Positions 1-13,100 are shown, numbered from the stretch's first letter. The stretch: DNA of 64,000 bases from Usnea hakonensis (GCA_013423325.1 BLJB01000004.1:62001-126000); one strand, 5' to 3'. Notes: a model not told the origin generated them from the letters alone. Program-made: numbers and translations.

Positions 1-3000
1 CCAGATTCCAGCAATTCTACAGGGGGACAGCAGACGCCCATCACATCTCGTTCAACTTCCGTGACTTCGGCCCCAGTGGCCAACTTAGATCGCTTCTCTC
101 AGAACAATCGAGATCCTCGGGATTCTCAATTGGAGCAGAGACAGAGGTCTACAGGCTACAGTGTTGACGCAAGACGGGCGAGCATGGATATGGACTTGGA
201 CAGAGGAGACTTGCACCTCCGACGTTCCGATTTTGATCGTTACGAACAGCGAACCGCCTCTCCGCCGCCACAAGCTCCTCCTGTCCCAGCTTTCGGGTCT
301 ATACCACAACGACCAACATATAATCCAGAGCCTCAACCCAAGCAGGACTCCCCCCCCAAAGACCGTTCTCCGTTAGTCCATCCGTCTCGACTGAGTCTAC
401 TGGAGCCTCCTCGAGAGCCGCCATCCGCTCCAAAAGCCCAGGTTCCAAACAACGCGCCCAGTGCACCAAAAGCGCAACAGACACAAGAGAGGTGGTCATC
501 CAATGAAACTTTGGAACCTCATCGGCGCCCGCCTGGCAACGATGGAAGAGGCTTTGGACATCAGCGCCAGTCATTGCCTTCTTCCACAAGTGGCTTTGGC
601 AAAGACTTTGAAGAAGCCCCCAAAACCTCCAAACGTTTTTCTGATACATCTCCAATCCGGCCTCCTTTTCCGTCGCCGTCTGGCGCATTGGACCCTAGCC
701 AACCCTCTATCAGAAAAGCAGTTGAGGAACAAGGCCGTAATGGCAATGTGGAGGCGTCTGCGGCTGGTCCAGTTACAAATCTTAGGCCACCCTTGGGTGG
801 CTCCGTAAACCAAGGCTCACCTATCAAAATCCCGACTGGGCCTCGTGCCGAGCGTGCTGCCCCTTCGATCAGACAGCCAGCTCCGCCGTCCATACGTGGC
901 GTCCAAAATCGCCCTGCGCCGCCAATGATGCAGCGTGGAGGGGGACGTGGTGGCGGCTGGACCTGGGTCAATCCGAATCCGTCTTTACCTAAGCACACAC
1001 CCCGTGGACCTTCAATTATGAACACTGTGCCAACTAAAAGAGACTACATTGGAGACGAGAAAGGCCGAGCCGGTCCACCGAGCACAGAGTCTGCTGAATT
1101 TGCACTTGATAAATGGCGACGTGAGAATATACCCGCTGGTATCAACAAGGCTCGTGGTACGTCCGAGAAGTCCCAGGACATCGACCAGAAGCCATTGCCA
1201 GAAATGCAGCGTAAAGAATCTGTCGGCATAGGGATGAAATTCGACGAATCGGATCACGGAGGGCAGAAGCCAAGAATAATGGCGTCTCATGAGGATAAAG
1301 GAGACGAGGAGTCCGACGAAGCTGCTGTAGAGGATGGAGAGATGGATCTTGATGAGCAAGACTTCGCTCAAGCAGAGAAGAAGTTTGATCACGAAATGCA
1401 AGCATTAGAGGCGAGAAGACCACCAACACCTCGAAGTCATCCCATCATCTTAGAGTTGCTTGAAGAGCTCGATGCCTTAGCTAGCGCTTTAGAGGACAGA
1501 ACAAAGACGAGCCCCCCAGTCGGAGAACCACCTGCTAAATCTGTTCCACTAGGACTGCCGTCTCCCAAAGCCGATGAAGGAGACGAGATGGTGTACAAGC
1601 TTGAGACTGACACTCCTCCTCCTCATTTTAGGCCCCGCCCGCAAACGCCTCCTGTGGCGAACCTTCCCTTCCTTGTCTGCGGTCCTCCTACGCCTTTCTC
1701 TGATATTGAGGAGCTGCAAGAAGATCCTGTTCGACAGCAAGCCATCGAGTCCCTCCTCGTCGAAAAATTGATTAAACAGCGTGAAAGTCAGCGATCTGAA
1801 GACGAAACAGAGAGACAAAAGTTTGTCTCGTCCTATAAGCGTTGGCGGTTAGATATTGAAGACTACGAAGAGCAAAGAAGAGCAGAAGATCTTATGGCAG
1901 TTTCGCCAGTCCCCGAAACAATGCCCTTGTCTGCACCAGCTCCGCCGGTTGTGGGTAGGCGTGGAAAGATAATTAGCGAATTGGACATGGAAGAAGTGCT
2001 AAAAGTCTCTCAAGAAACTGCTGCCAAAGAGGAACGAGCTCGACGAGAGCGGGAAGCACCTGTTTATGTACCTCCGGAGACTTTTAACCCTGACAGAGAG
2101 GCTGTGGTCCCTGATATGCTAGGATCGTATGAACGGGAGATTTACAAATTCAATGACACTAATAATCGAGTCGATCGCGACGATGCTCTTGATGCCCTCA
2201 ATTTCATACCTAAGCAGGACGATTTTTCTTCAGCGGAACACGAGACATTCCTGTACAATTACCTCCTGTATCCCAAGCGATTTGGTACCATTGCGGAAGC
2301 GCTGGAAGGACGAGACTTTCGGGCTTGTGTGCAACACTACTATCTCACAAAGCTATCTGTCAAGTATAAGGATCAGGAGATAGCATTCATGAAGACCAAA
2401 AAGGGCAAGAAACTTGCCGCCTCTGCCCGTGGACAACAGATTCGCCCCCGGGCTGCCGGTTTGATCTCATCCTTTGATGGAGGGATGGATTACGAAACCC
2501 CGAACATCCCGCTCAATGAGAAAGGGCGACCGAAGCGTGCTGCTGCGCCAACTTTTGGAGATAATGCTGACCCTGAGCCTGCGACGCCTGCACCTACTCC
2601 GGCCCGACGCGGTGCCACAGCTCTAAAAGAAGCGAACGGCAATCTCAGCTCCGAGAAGCCTACTGCCAGGCGCTCACGAACCGTCCCTGCTAAGGAGAAG
2701 GTGGGTAGAAAGGTAAAAGCTCCGTTGTTGGCCGCAGCTCCCGGTCCCTCCCCTTCGAAAAGTCTTCCTGAAGCTGTGAGAGCAGTAAGTAAGGAATTGA
2801 CAGCAGAAAACGAGCAGCGCATCGAGGAAGTTGAGGGTACCCAATCACTTGCTGGAATCACCAGTGGCCAGCCGCACGCGGTGCCTGTTGTGCAGCAAAG
2901 TTCCATAGAAGCCTGGCCTGTAGATCAACACATTCCTGTGAACGTCGACCCAACGCAAAAGCAAGTCCAGGCTTTCATCCCAGAACAGCCACCTTCTCAA

Positions 3001-5474
3001 CAACAGAAAAGTTCCGGGACTACATCGAGCTATTGGTCGGTGCCTGAACAAAATGACTTCTACAATCTCCTACGGTATTTCGGAACAAACTGGCAAGCTA
3101 TAGCTACAACCATGAAGACCAAAACCCATATCATGGTAAGATATCTTCTGCCTAGCATAGCGATGGGACGTACTAATAGGATTTCCAGATCAAAAACTTT
3201 TATAATAAAAAAATCCAGGAAGGCGTTTCTGGAAAGCATCTGGAGGAGGAGGGTGCCCGTACGGACAAACTACGAGCAGAAGGGGTAAATATGGGACCTC
3301 CACCAACCCCAACCCCGACGGGAGAGAAACGGCGTAATGTTAGCGGTATGCCAAGAGAATCGCAGCGGCCGTTAGCCCCTAGCGTCGAGGGCATAGAAGG
3401 CGAGAATGATTCTCCAAAGTCACAGCCAGTCAAATCACAGCCACGTTTTAAGCAAGAGCCCCCGAAATTCACTACTCTGGCCTCTGCCGAGCAAGGGGCG
3501 GCGGCAGTGTCTTCGCAGATGCAAGCACAAGGTCGCGACAGCCTCTTGAATCGTATCACGATTCCGCTTAAGGAAAAGGCGGTAATAGGCCCTCATTTGG
3601 GCACGTTTCCACCGGACGAGCGAGCTCGAGCAATGTTTAGATCAATGGATATGGTTAAAGAGAAAGAGCAACGGGATATGCAGCTACGACAACAGCAACA
3701 CGAAGCTAAAGAAAGAGAGGCGCAAGAACAGAAGATGAGAGAGCAGGATATACACATGCGTCCGCGACAAAACCCTCCGCAACGTGAAGAGCATCCCAGT
3801 ACTCATTACAATACGCATGCTCCACATCTGGTCTCAGACTCTTTGCGTACGTCGCTGTTAGGTCAACAACCTTCCAGTGTGCAGGCCGGTACGATTGACT
3901 TCAAAATGGATGAGAAGGCTCGAAACTATCTCGAGGCGCAGAAGCAGCAGCAAAAGGCTCAGGCACAGCAGCTACACCAACAGCAGCAGGCCCAGCAGCA
4001 GCAGCAGGCCCAGCAGCAGCAGCAGGCCCAGCTACTTCAACAACAAAAATTGCAGCAGCAGCAAAAACAGGCTATGCAGCAACAGACTATGCAGCAACAG
4101 GCTATGCAACAGCAGGCCACCCAGCAGCAGCGTCAGGAGCAACCGCAACCGCAGCAACAATCCCAGCCGCAAAAGTCACAACAGCAAACGCAGCCACAGC
4201 AGCAGCAGCAGCAGCAGCAGCAGCAAGCAATGCAACAGGCCTCTCAACAGCATTTGCAGCAGCGGCAGCCGCGAATTGATACGGCACCTCCTGGAATGCG
4301 CCGTCTAGGATCTGCTGCTTATGGAAATCTTCCCAGCTTCACTCCCCGTCAATCTCCAGCAAGTGCGAGTCTTGCGATGCCACCCATCTCTCCTCTCTCC
4401 GAGACTCTGCGACCAAGCTCTGTGCCCATAGTTGTGTCAGCTCAAACACTGCCACCCCGAGATCCACCAAAGAAGTCAAGTATCCTTGATCTTTTAAATA
4501 ACGAGCCGGCTGAGCCGCCCCGTAAAAGGCTGAGTGATCAACGAGCAGCTGCTCCTACGCCTCCACCTCCGGCATCTTCGACCTCCTCTCAGCAGTATCA
4601 GCCCGCAGGCCAGACAATGCACTCACAGGTACCGAGGCGAGATACAGCTGCAGAATCACTTCAACTTCTCCAGCAAGCGCAGCAACCACAACAGCAGCAG
4701 CAGCAGCAGCAACGAGCTTTCTACCCGGCCAGTCAGCAGCAGCAGCAAACGTCTCGACCTCGTGAAACTACGCGCAATTGGGCCGCCCCCCTTCAACCAA
4801 ATCCAATACAACGTCCGTTGCTCGACTCACAACCGCAATCGACCATGTCCCCACAATCTCAGAATAGCTTTCTTCCGCAGTCTTCGCGGCCATCTTTCCA
4901 AGCCTTGCAGAAGAATCATGGGCCGAGTCCGCCGCCACAATTCTCCCACTCGCGTAATTCATCGTTCCACAGTCTGCAGTATCATCCTCATCACCAGCAA
5001 CAACAGCAACAGCAAGCGCCACCTCCTCCACCTCCACCGCCACCGTCAATACCTTCAACACCAGCTGAGCCCAACATCCGTCCCTCACCATATGCGTCAT
5101 TGACCCCTCACTCGCAGCAACAGCAGGCACAGCAGCAGCAGCAGCAACAAGCGCACCAACAGCAACTCCAACGGCAACAACAAATGCAATTGGAGCAACC
5201 CCAACCCCGTCAACATCATCTCCAGCATCAGCACCAGCCACACAGCAGCGATCAATTCCAACTAGAACAACAGCAGCGCCGCCAGCCGCAAGAAGACTTT
5301 GAACTGCGAAGCATCCTGGCCCGACGAGAACAGGACGAAGCACTGAGAAGGCAGCATATGGAGAGGTATCAACCAGAGAGTGTGGTGAGTCGCGAGCAGC
5401 AACAAGGTATGCAGAGTATGAGGAGGGATGTTGAGGGGGAGAGGAGGACATTTCCCTACGAGCCTAGGAGATGA
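1..5474 (+). CDS. snt1: SNT1-like SANT-domain corepressor subunit (5' partial)
   Basis: The gene is cut by the left window edge, because the frame is open from base 1. Exons are 1-3135 and 3189-5474. The 53-bp intron has donor GTAAGA and a perfect TACTAAT branch site, and splicing restores a continuous frame. A first SANT-type domain lies at about nt 2220-2380 (motif FLYNYLLYPKRFGTIAEAL). A second lies at about nt 3030-3230, starting YWSVPEQNDFYNLLRYFG, and the intron falls inside it. The N-terminal third is proline/serine-rich and disordered. The C-terminal ~700 residues are glutamine-rich with several CAG/CAA runs. This order of paired SANT domains matches Snt1/NCoR-SMRT-type proteins, which scaffold the Set3 histone deacetylase complex in the nucleus. 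The identification rests on the SANT motifs; the tail is too low in complexity to help. Confidence 0.85.
3940..5290 (+). repeat. CAG/CAA glutamine tracts in the SNT1 tail
   Basis: At least four dense CAG/CAA runs occur at about 3946-4060, 4060-4265, 4680-4750 and 5110-5290. The longest almost pure CAG run is near 4195-4225. They encode polyglutamine and alternate with short proline runs (about 5020-5045). CAG and CAA codons are mixed in most tracts, while the run near 4200 is nearly uninterrupted and is the likeliest to vary in length between strains. Confidence 0.85.
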
Positions 5475-6147
5475 GCGGGTGGAGTTTTCGTGAGAGGATG
5501 TTTGTGTCATGACTGGTTGATGATCAAAAAATGCGGGCATCGTTGGCTGGGATTCTTTGTGCCTATTGGTGATGATGATGATGGGATTGATGGAGGATGG
5601 GGGGAAGCGAGAAAGGGGCTTTGGGCGAGGAGGATGGGGAATGATACCCCGCGGATATTGTTCATTGTTGTGGATATGTGTGTGTACGATATGCAGAATG
5701 TACATATGAACTGGAGCAGTTTTTGCTGAATTTGAAATATATTCACAGATATCTTTCCCTACCATATTTAGAGGCAAATCTAGAGTATTCGTCAACGGAC
5801 GTTCCCCGGGCGAGGGAGGGGCATCTGAGCAATGGAATATTAAAGCTTCTAGGTTCTCATCCCTTTACATCCTCTCTAGTATCCAACATCCGGCACTATC
5901 CCTTCACTGCCCTACCTTATCATTTCCTCCCCCCCCCCCCCACCCCGTTCGTAGACCCTCTTATCTATACAAAAGCAGACAGATAGATAGACAAGTTGCT
6001 TCTCCCATAGGTAAGATACCCCAGCTAATGGTCATATGAATAATTTGTATATTATGTGTGGAGGGAGAATTGATGGTTTTTTGTATGGGTGGGAAGGTAG
6101 ATAGGAGTTGTCGTATGTGTCTGTGGGTTTGATTTGGGTTTGACGAT

Positions 6148-6192
<45 letters not shown>

Positions 6193-7395
6193 TTTTTTTT
6201 NNTTTTTTTAAAAAAAAACAATGATATTTTGGGAGGGGGGTGGGGGTTTGCTTTGCTGTTTGGGACAGGAAGGTTGCTTTTTGTTATTTTTTTGGGGAGA
6301 GGTGGGGGAAAGGGGGACATTTGTAGTGTGTCGTTATGAGATATACTTGTGCGAGATGTCCATAGCATAGTTTATAGATGCAGAAGATGAAAGCGGCGTT
6401 CGAAGGGATGAGAGCATCTGCATTGCTGTTCAATTGCTGTGGTTGTTGTTATTTGAGATGATATATGTAGGTGACCACACATCACAGCCGCTATATCGAG
6501 CATCTTTGCATGGGCTTGGTTGATTGGGCCCTTTCGAAAGATTTTGGTCAGAGGACTTGGGGGCTGAGGTGTCATTGTATAATCGATAGGATGGTGGGGC
6601 AGAACCGGCGTGCTTATTTGGCTCTATCTTCTCACACACTGTTAAGGGAACGATATGAGTATTATCATATGAAGAATCCTCCTCATGAGGCCCGCAAGGC
6701 GCCAAGGCGCGCTAAGCCCTATGAGGCTTCATGGATCCCTGTGGAAGGTGCGAGCTTTGATTTGACTGGATCTGTGCGCGTTTCTTTCTGAAAGACTGTA
6801 TGTTCGATTGAGACGTTGGATTCGGGTTTATATTGCAAGCTTTCGGTATGAGCTGTTGTAGACAGCTATGTCGGAGATCTGGGTCGTCGGCTTAGTCGCA
6901 TTTGCTGTTTGGTTGCTTAGTGGATATGAGTCGGAAGTGTAAGCTGATTTGTATTCTCTGAGTAAAGTATGTTGTGGGGCTAAAGTATGTTGTTTCTTGG
7001 CAGTGGTCAGAGCATCTAAAGGCGCTAGGCCCATAAAAGTAAGGTTGTGTTTATTCAGCGCTTGACTCAGTCATTCATCTAAAGTCAATTCTTTCCAAGG
7101 CTCGAACTACCACCTATATATTGTCTATATCCATGACCACATGTAAAAAGATTCACCAAGAACGACCTTCTCCACGCGCATACGGAGTACTCCACAATCT
7201 CTCAGAACTTACCGAGGCCAATCGGAGCAAGACTTGACCGGAGAGACATCTTTTTGAATAAAATATTTTAGGCCTTGCAATCTGCAAATTCATCAACTGA
7301 AGCCTTACTGATAGAGAATACTCGCTGCCGCAGCTCTGAAACCCAGAGAGCAATTTCTTTTACCTTCTACATCTATTCACCTTGAGACCGGCGCT
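5475..7395. other. Intergenic, with poly-T/poly-A run and assembly gap
   Basis: No convincing gene is seen. The first few hundred bases are likely the SNT1 3' UTR. A C-homopolymer occurs near 5930-5940. A poly-T run starts near 6150 and passes through A12, T8, NN and A8-9 blocks, with the two N at 6201-6202. This looks like a poorly resolved homopolymer or contig join. The short open frames on either side have no recognisable domain or splice structure. Confidence 0.7.
6150..6220. other. Ambiguous bases (NN) in alternating poly-T/poly-A
   Basis: Two undetermined bases sit at 6201-6202 inside back-to-back homopolymer blocks (T, A, T, NN, T, A). The pattern suggests two read ends joined at a homopolymer; the true length here is unknown. 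Confidence 0.9.
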
Positions 7396-7855
7396 ATGTC
7401 AAACTCCGACACCGAAGCCAAGGTATGGTATGAAGCTAACTGCCACTGTGGAGCCATCAAGTACAAAGTCCAAATCCCGTCGCTAGAAACACAACAAGTG
7501 ACCAACTGCAACTGTTCCATCTGCTGCAAAAACGGTTATCTCAACGTCTATCCCAAGCGTACAGACGTAGTATTCCACAGCGGCGAAGACCACATGAAGG
7601 GTTACCTCTTCGGGGAGAAGAAGTGCATGCATAAATTCTGTCCCACATGCGGTTCGTCTCTGTTTGTCGATCCTCACATGGATGATCCCGAGTTGATTGT
7701 GGTTAATGTATGTGTTCCTTCGAGAAGGCGCCTATGCTGTGGACTGCGCTGATTGGGCAAAAAAGGTGCGGATGTTTAGGGATATCGACGTGGATAAGCT
7801 GCAGCTGTGGAAATTTGATGGATCCAACCGATTACTACCTCGATATGAAGTGTAA
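7396..7855 (+). CDS. GFA-family (Mss4-like fold) zinc-binding protein
   Basis: Exons are 7396-7707 and 7766-7855, giving 133 aa, the usual length for this family. The 58-bp intron has donor GTATGT. Reading through it gives a premature stop, whereas splicing gives the expected tail beginning VRMFRDIDVDKLQLWKFDG. Zinc ligands are visible in the family pattern: C16-x-C18, C38/C40/C43 in NCNCSIC, and C82-x-x-C85-G. The founding bacterial member is glutathione-dependent formaldehyde-activating enzyme. Most fungal members are uncharacterised, so the substrate is unknown. The gene stands alone in a gene-poor stretch. Confidence 0.85.
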
Positions 7856-9249
7856 TCGGTCGAGTAAAACGGGAGGCCATGTTTCAATAATGCCTTCAGC
7901 CATTTGCTAAGCGTCCATGCTCGAATTCGGATCCCAACATGTTGATAGAGACTGGAGACATATCGGCCGACACATTGTGCTCTTGACTGACCCCGGACCA
8001 TAAAGTCATGCTCCTACCACTAGAATTGATGGACACAGCTTCAAGAACTAACGATGATACTACTGTAATGTCAAGACCGTTTTGCTGATATCTCGATGGC
8101 CTCTTTTTATGGAGAACCCAAGACGTCTGCAAAGCTTATTTGTCCATAGCAAAGCCGACAAAGTCATTGACGGCACGGAAGCAGCATCTCCGTTTGTCGT
8201 TAAACAGTTGGTGAGACGGCGCTTCATAGCACGTGATTTATGTCAGCCTAGTCGCTACCCCGTAGCGGCATCATATTGTGTTTCCTATCGCCAATTGCCA
8301 CCTAATTTATGTGTCAGCAGGCACCTTTTGGTCAACGTCTGGGCAGAAGTCGAGTCAACAAGCGGGTCAAGCCAGCATATATTGCAGATGTATCAACTGC
8401 ATTTATCATAGAAAATGCTTGTGTCGTCCTCCTATACATTCGTATTGCTCGCGTCCTTCAAAAATCGAATATTCTCCACAATTGGCCTTGCCAGTAGGTC
8501 AATAGCTCCCTATACCAGAGCGAGGATTATGTATACCAGAGTGGTAGAGGCTAGTCCCGCAATGGTCTAGACGGCGCGCTCAACGAATCGGAACAGTCAA
8601 TGCAGCTAACATGTCTAGTTGTTTGGTGATTTTATGCCCTCTCATCTTTGGTTGGCCCAGCCGTTCAACGAGTCATGCAGGGAAGAACACAGACAGGTGG
8701 CATGTCGAACATGTTTCGAAGTAGCTATCACACACAATGCGGCCATGCTCAAGCGTTGCTGTGATTTTTGGCTTATCCTGCAATACAAACGCAAGCGTTG
8801 TTTGTCGGTCTCTCCTTGCTTGACGTGTCGCATGCAATGCCGAAACTTGGTTGAGAGGTCGCACTTGGGAAGACATGTGGAAAGCAATGAGTCAATTCAT
8901 GCAGGATGCTCGTTGTGGAGAGGATACATCATTTGTTGCATGAGAGCGGATCCGGCAGAGGTGGCGAGGGGGCTTGCAGGCTAATGGTGATTGATATCTC
9001 TGATGTACCTCAATCCATATTATTATTATTAGTATTTTATTTATTATATATCATAGATGGAAAATGCTTGCCTGTTTCGAATTTTTCTCCCACAAGAAGC
9101 TGCAGAGAGGACTTTTCTTATGATAAGTAACAGTAAAGTATCTTGATGAAATAAATAATAGTCACTTTGTGCAAGAATTTCGATGTTTCTAAAACAAGGA
9201 TCGAGGTGGGGTTGCGATAAAATTGAATGTTTGATACCTGCTGCCTAAA
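7856..9249. other. Intergenic, no gene seen
   Basis: About 1.4 kb on both strands hold only short open frames without domain signatures, consistent splice sites or codon bias. AT content rises toward the right, next to the inverted-repeat elements that begin at 9250. Confidence 0.6.
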
Positions 9250-9527
9250 GTACTTTAAGGGCGCTAGGGGGTTAGCGCAAATGCTTGTAGAAGTACCGAA
9301 AGTATTGTTTTTTCCTCGCAATCTTTCCTATACACTAACCTACCTGAGGGCTTGTAGACTTATTATACAAGGACATTTTCGAAGAAAATGATATTATTTC
9401 TCATAGTCGTAACTTAAAAGCAGGTCATAATACCATTTCTATACATAAAAGTACTCGTGAGGCTTAGTGTAATGTAAATGGTAACGATGTGCTTTCGGTA
9501 GCATTTGCGCCGACGCCCTTAAAGTAC
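9250..9527. mobile_element. MITE-like inverted-repeat element, copy 1
   Basis: This ~278-bp AT-rich element has no coding capacity. It begins GTACTTTAAGGGCGCTAGGG and ends with an imperfect inverted copy of that terminus (GCATTTGCGC..CGCCCTTAAAGTAC). Both ends sit at GTAC, so a TA target as used by Tc1/mariner-type elements is possible; that class assignment is inference. It abuts a second element in opposite orientation, and the two share the GTAC at 9524-9527. Confidence 0.8.
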
Positions 9528-9807
9528 TTTAAGGGCGCTAGGGGGTTGGCGCTAATGCTTACGAAAGCATATCGTTACCATTTTTATTACACTAACCTCC
9601 AGGAGTACTTATTATATATAGAAATATTATAACGATATTTTAGTTATAGATTTTAGAAGTAAAATCATTTCCTTTGAACATACCCTCGTATAATACTTCT
9701 ACAAGTACTCAGGTAGCTTAGTAATTTGGAAAGATTTGGAAAATAAAAATCCTTCTTTTGGTGCTTCTACAAGCATTTGCGCTAACCCCCTAGCGCCCTT
9801 AAAGTAC
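9524..9807. mobile_element. MITE-like inverted-repeat element, copy 2 (inverted)
   Basis: This is a second ~284-bp element. Its reverse complement aligns along nearly its whole length with the copy at 9250-9527 and is clearly diverged from it. Its outer end (9764-9807) is an exact 44-nt inverted repeat of 9250-9293, confirmed base by base. Together the two copies form a ~558-bp imperfect palindrome centred on 9524-9527. Confidence 0.8.
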
Positions 9808-10100
9808 GTTAAGCTAGCAGGGATTAGGAGGAAGAGGCGTTCTGCTAGTGCTGCTAGACCCATCGAGGCCCCACTTTAATTTGCGCAAAGCGCATAATGA
9901 TAGGGCTTAGTGTCAGTGTCTCGAAAGTCAATGTTTTAATCTGAACAGGGAGAAAAGGGGAAGGAACTGGTGTAATCGTCTCTTCATGTAAGATATACTC
10001 GTACGATACTTGTCCGAAATATATGACTTATCCTCATCATCTCGTCATTCCTTGTCTCACTCAGTCATCTGTCCTCAAATTCTCATGTGATTGATGAATC
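9808..10100 (+). other. Probable promoter/leader of the coiled-coil gene
   Basis: About 290 bp lie between the transposable element and the start codon at 10101. The last 100 bases are pyrimidine-rich, as in many fungal leaders. No specific site is identified. Confidence 0.4.
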
Positions 10101-13100
10101 ATGCATTTCATAAGTCAATGGATGGGTGAAGCAAGTAGAAAGCGCCCTGCCGAAGATGATGGCCGTCACGACCAAGACGACTCAAGGAAGCGCCCAAGAG
10201 ATGACAATGACAGGCATGAATCAATCGGCATGGGAACTGAAAGTCCAAGTACCACTGCCAGCGCCAGCGCAAGTGCGACTGTTGTAGACATGGACCAAGA
10301 GTACAAGATTCGGGGAAGCTCCGCTAAAGGATACCTGCATTCCTCATCGCCATTTCCGAAACCACCTGCATCGTCTCGAGCTGCTACTCTTCCACTACCC
10401 TCGCCGTCACCGCCAATACATCCAGATCGGCTAGGCAACTTCTATAACGCTTCTCCACCTTCTGCTGCTGCTGCTACTCCTGCTGCTGCATCTACTCCTT
10501 GCCAAAATGAGATAGACTACCTTTGGAGTCTCCCAATGCATGCCAATATTACAGAAGCGGAAGAGCAAAGACGTAAGTGATAGTTTGGGATGAATGATTG
10601 CCGAAACGTGCACCTGCTTTTTTCCTTCATTTGACATTCACCCTTCCTTCTCACCATTCCTCATTTCTCATTCTCTTCACTCCTCTACTTACCGACCCAC
10701 ACAGCTGAAGCTCTTCATTCGACTCCACATCCAAATCTCCGGGTAGACACTGCTTGCACCCTGAACAACTTAGGTCGACCAACTCCAGATCACCCTGCCG
10801 TCACGAATTCACATTCAAGTAAGAGCCTACCTTTCACAGAAGGACTTGTCGTTCAGCCATCACTTCTACATCCATCTTGAGTACTTTCACTAATCCTTCC
10901 TCCAAGGTGAAAAGTCTCACCCCAGTCCAAGCGATGATCCACGAAAGCCATCAATGGATTGCCACCGTCAAATCAAATCACGCCGACAGTCCGACGTCAT
11001 GGCCCCTCCCACGAATGCTACTAGGGCTGTTCGGTCAGAGACCTCAACTCCGAATGCCATCTCTCCGCATGCTAAAATGGAGAGTGGTCGCCGGAAGCTC
11101 TCAACTGTTCAGGCTCAAGTACCTTTATTCGATAGCCTCAATTGCTTTGCTCAGTCTATAATGTCAAGTGCTAGTTTGACAGTAAGACGCGATCTTGTCA
11201 AGCAGCAGGCTGTCGGACAGCAAAAAGAGCGTGACCGAAAATGCCGGTTCGACTCGACTTTTGTCACACTAATTGAAGATGCCGAATCAAGATCCGAAGG
11301 TATGGAAAAACTTTCCATGGCAATCGAAAAGCAGACAGAGCTGAGCTCGGAGGCCCAATCCAATTGCTCTGCTGGCTTAGCTTCACAGCTCAAGGAAACC
11401 GGAATATCCGACACTTCGTCCAGCGTCCGTGATCTAGGCCGTCTTGAGAGTAGTCTTGCTGCTCTCAAAGCGGAGTTCAAAACAGCAGAATACGAGGCTG
11501 CTAAAAGGGAGACTGATGATACCCTGAAACGCGGCCGCTTCAAAGATGATCTTGCGGATTTCAAGGTCGACCTCAAGGCTGCTAGAAAGGACATTAGCTA
11601 CCTGAATCGTGAGGTCATAACAGCCGACGAGTTTCATAAGAAGCTCCGTAGTCTACCTGACAGAGACGAGCTTCGGGCACTAGCTACCAAAGACGAACTC
11701 CAGAGGCTGATCAGTAAAGATGAGCTGCGTCGTGTCACTTCTGATGAGGTTCACAAGCGCGTTACAGAGGCTTTAGTACCCACCGAGAAGAAGCTCGCTT
11801 CTTTTTCCTTGGAGAACGCCAATTTGAATGAGAAGTTGAGAAGCGTTGAAGTAGTCAGCCAGGAGCGTTATGACGCAGTCGAAGAAAAGGATCAGCATGC
11901 AACTGCCCGACTACACCGCCTAGATACCTCATTGCAAGAAACACAAATGGAGTTCAGCCGCTTAGAGCGGATCATTCAAGAGCAGAAGCAGGACAATGCT
12001 GCTATCAAGGTCGATTTAGAAGCTCAAGACCAAGCGCTGACGAACCTCGACGCTTACGTCAGGCGCGATTCCGGCGATGAGGATCCCAGCTTGGATGAAG
12101 TGGTCAAGAAACACTCAGAGCAGATTCGACTTTTACGACAATGTTACGAGAAGCCTTGTGAGATGGTAGTGCAAAATCAAGATGTCTCAGCCGATCCAAA
12201 TACGGGATCCTCCCCTCAGATGTCTAATTCATCCAGCGCCGCTGACACAAGGATCGAAGAAGAATTCAAGTCAATTCGCAGCAAACTTGATGCTCTAACG
12301 TCCGAGCAGCAGGACTTTCATCTGATTCGGCAGGACCTTAATACCTTGAAACTCGACGGGGAAAATGTTGTGCTGATGCGAAATGATTTAGATTCTCTGA
12401 TCAATGAAGAGAAACTCAAGGATGCGGGCGTAGCCGAAGGGTTCGAAAGTCTAGAAGAGAGCCTCAACAAACAACTTGAAGAAATGGCCCGTCTGAAAAA
12501 CGAAATAAGGCTGGTCAGGCAATCACAAGCTTCTCATCCTATCCTAAATCATCCTCCGACGCCCCCATTTGCTGGTGCTTCCACGAGTCCTTGTCAATCA
12601 GACCATCAGAAACTACAGGACGTCGAGATGACGCAAAGAAAGCTGACGAAAAATGTCCAATTACTCGAGCTCTTTGTCAATTCTCAACAGCAGAAATTTG
12701 ATGGACTCACTTCGGACCGCATCGTACAGCACATGGTTCATCAGATGCAGCAGATGTATCCACACCACCCAGGCAATCTTGTTGGTCTTGTCAATCAGAC
12801 TGTAGCGAGGCTACAGATGGTAGACAACTACCTTCAGACTCTCCCAGGTCGTTTTGCCAACATTGAATCCCGATTCGCTACCCGAGTGAGCGGAGATTCT
12901 AGGATAGAAGACATCAGCCAGTTCACTCTTGAAAGCCGAAGAATTCTAAAACAAGATATTGAGGGACTGAGATCAACCACGCTCAGGGACCGTCTAGTAG
13001 ATTCTTCCGACTACGGCACGAGATTCAATGACTTGGTAGACAGAGTGACGAACGTCGAAAATAAGTATGTTAAAGCAATCGAGAATTTCCAAACGCACCA

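Noticed and set aside
4102..5451. Minus-strand and alternate-frame open frames across the SNT1 tail
   Set aside because: They arise because CAG repeats are open in all frames; the SNT1 frame is supported by its SANT domains and splice.
6471..6791. 106-aa open frame right of the assembly gap
   Set aside because: No recognisable domain, and the composition is unlike neighbouring real genes.
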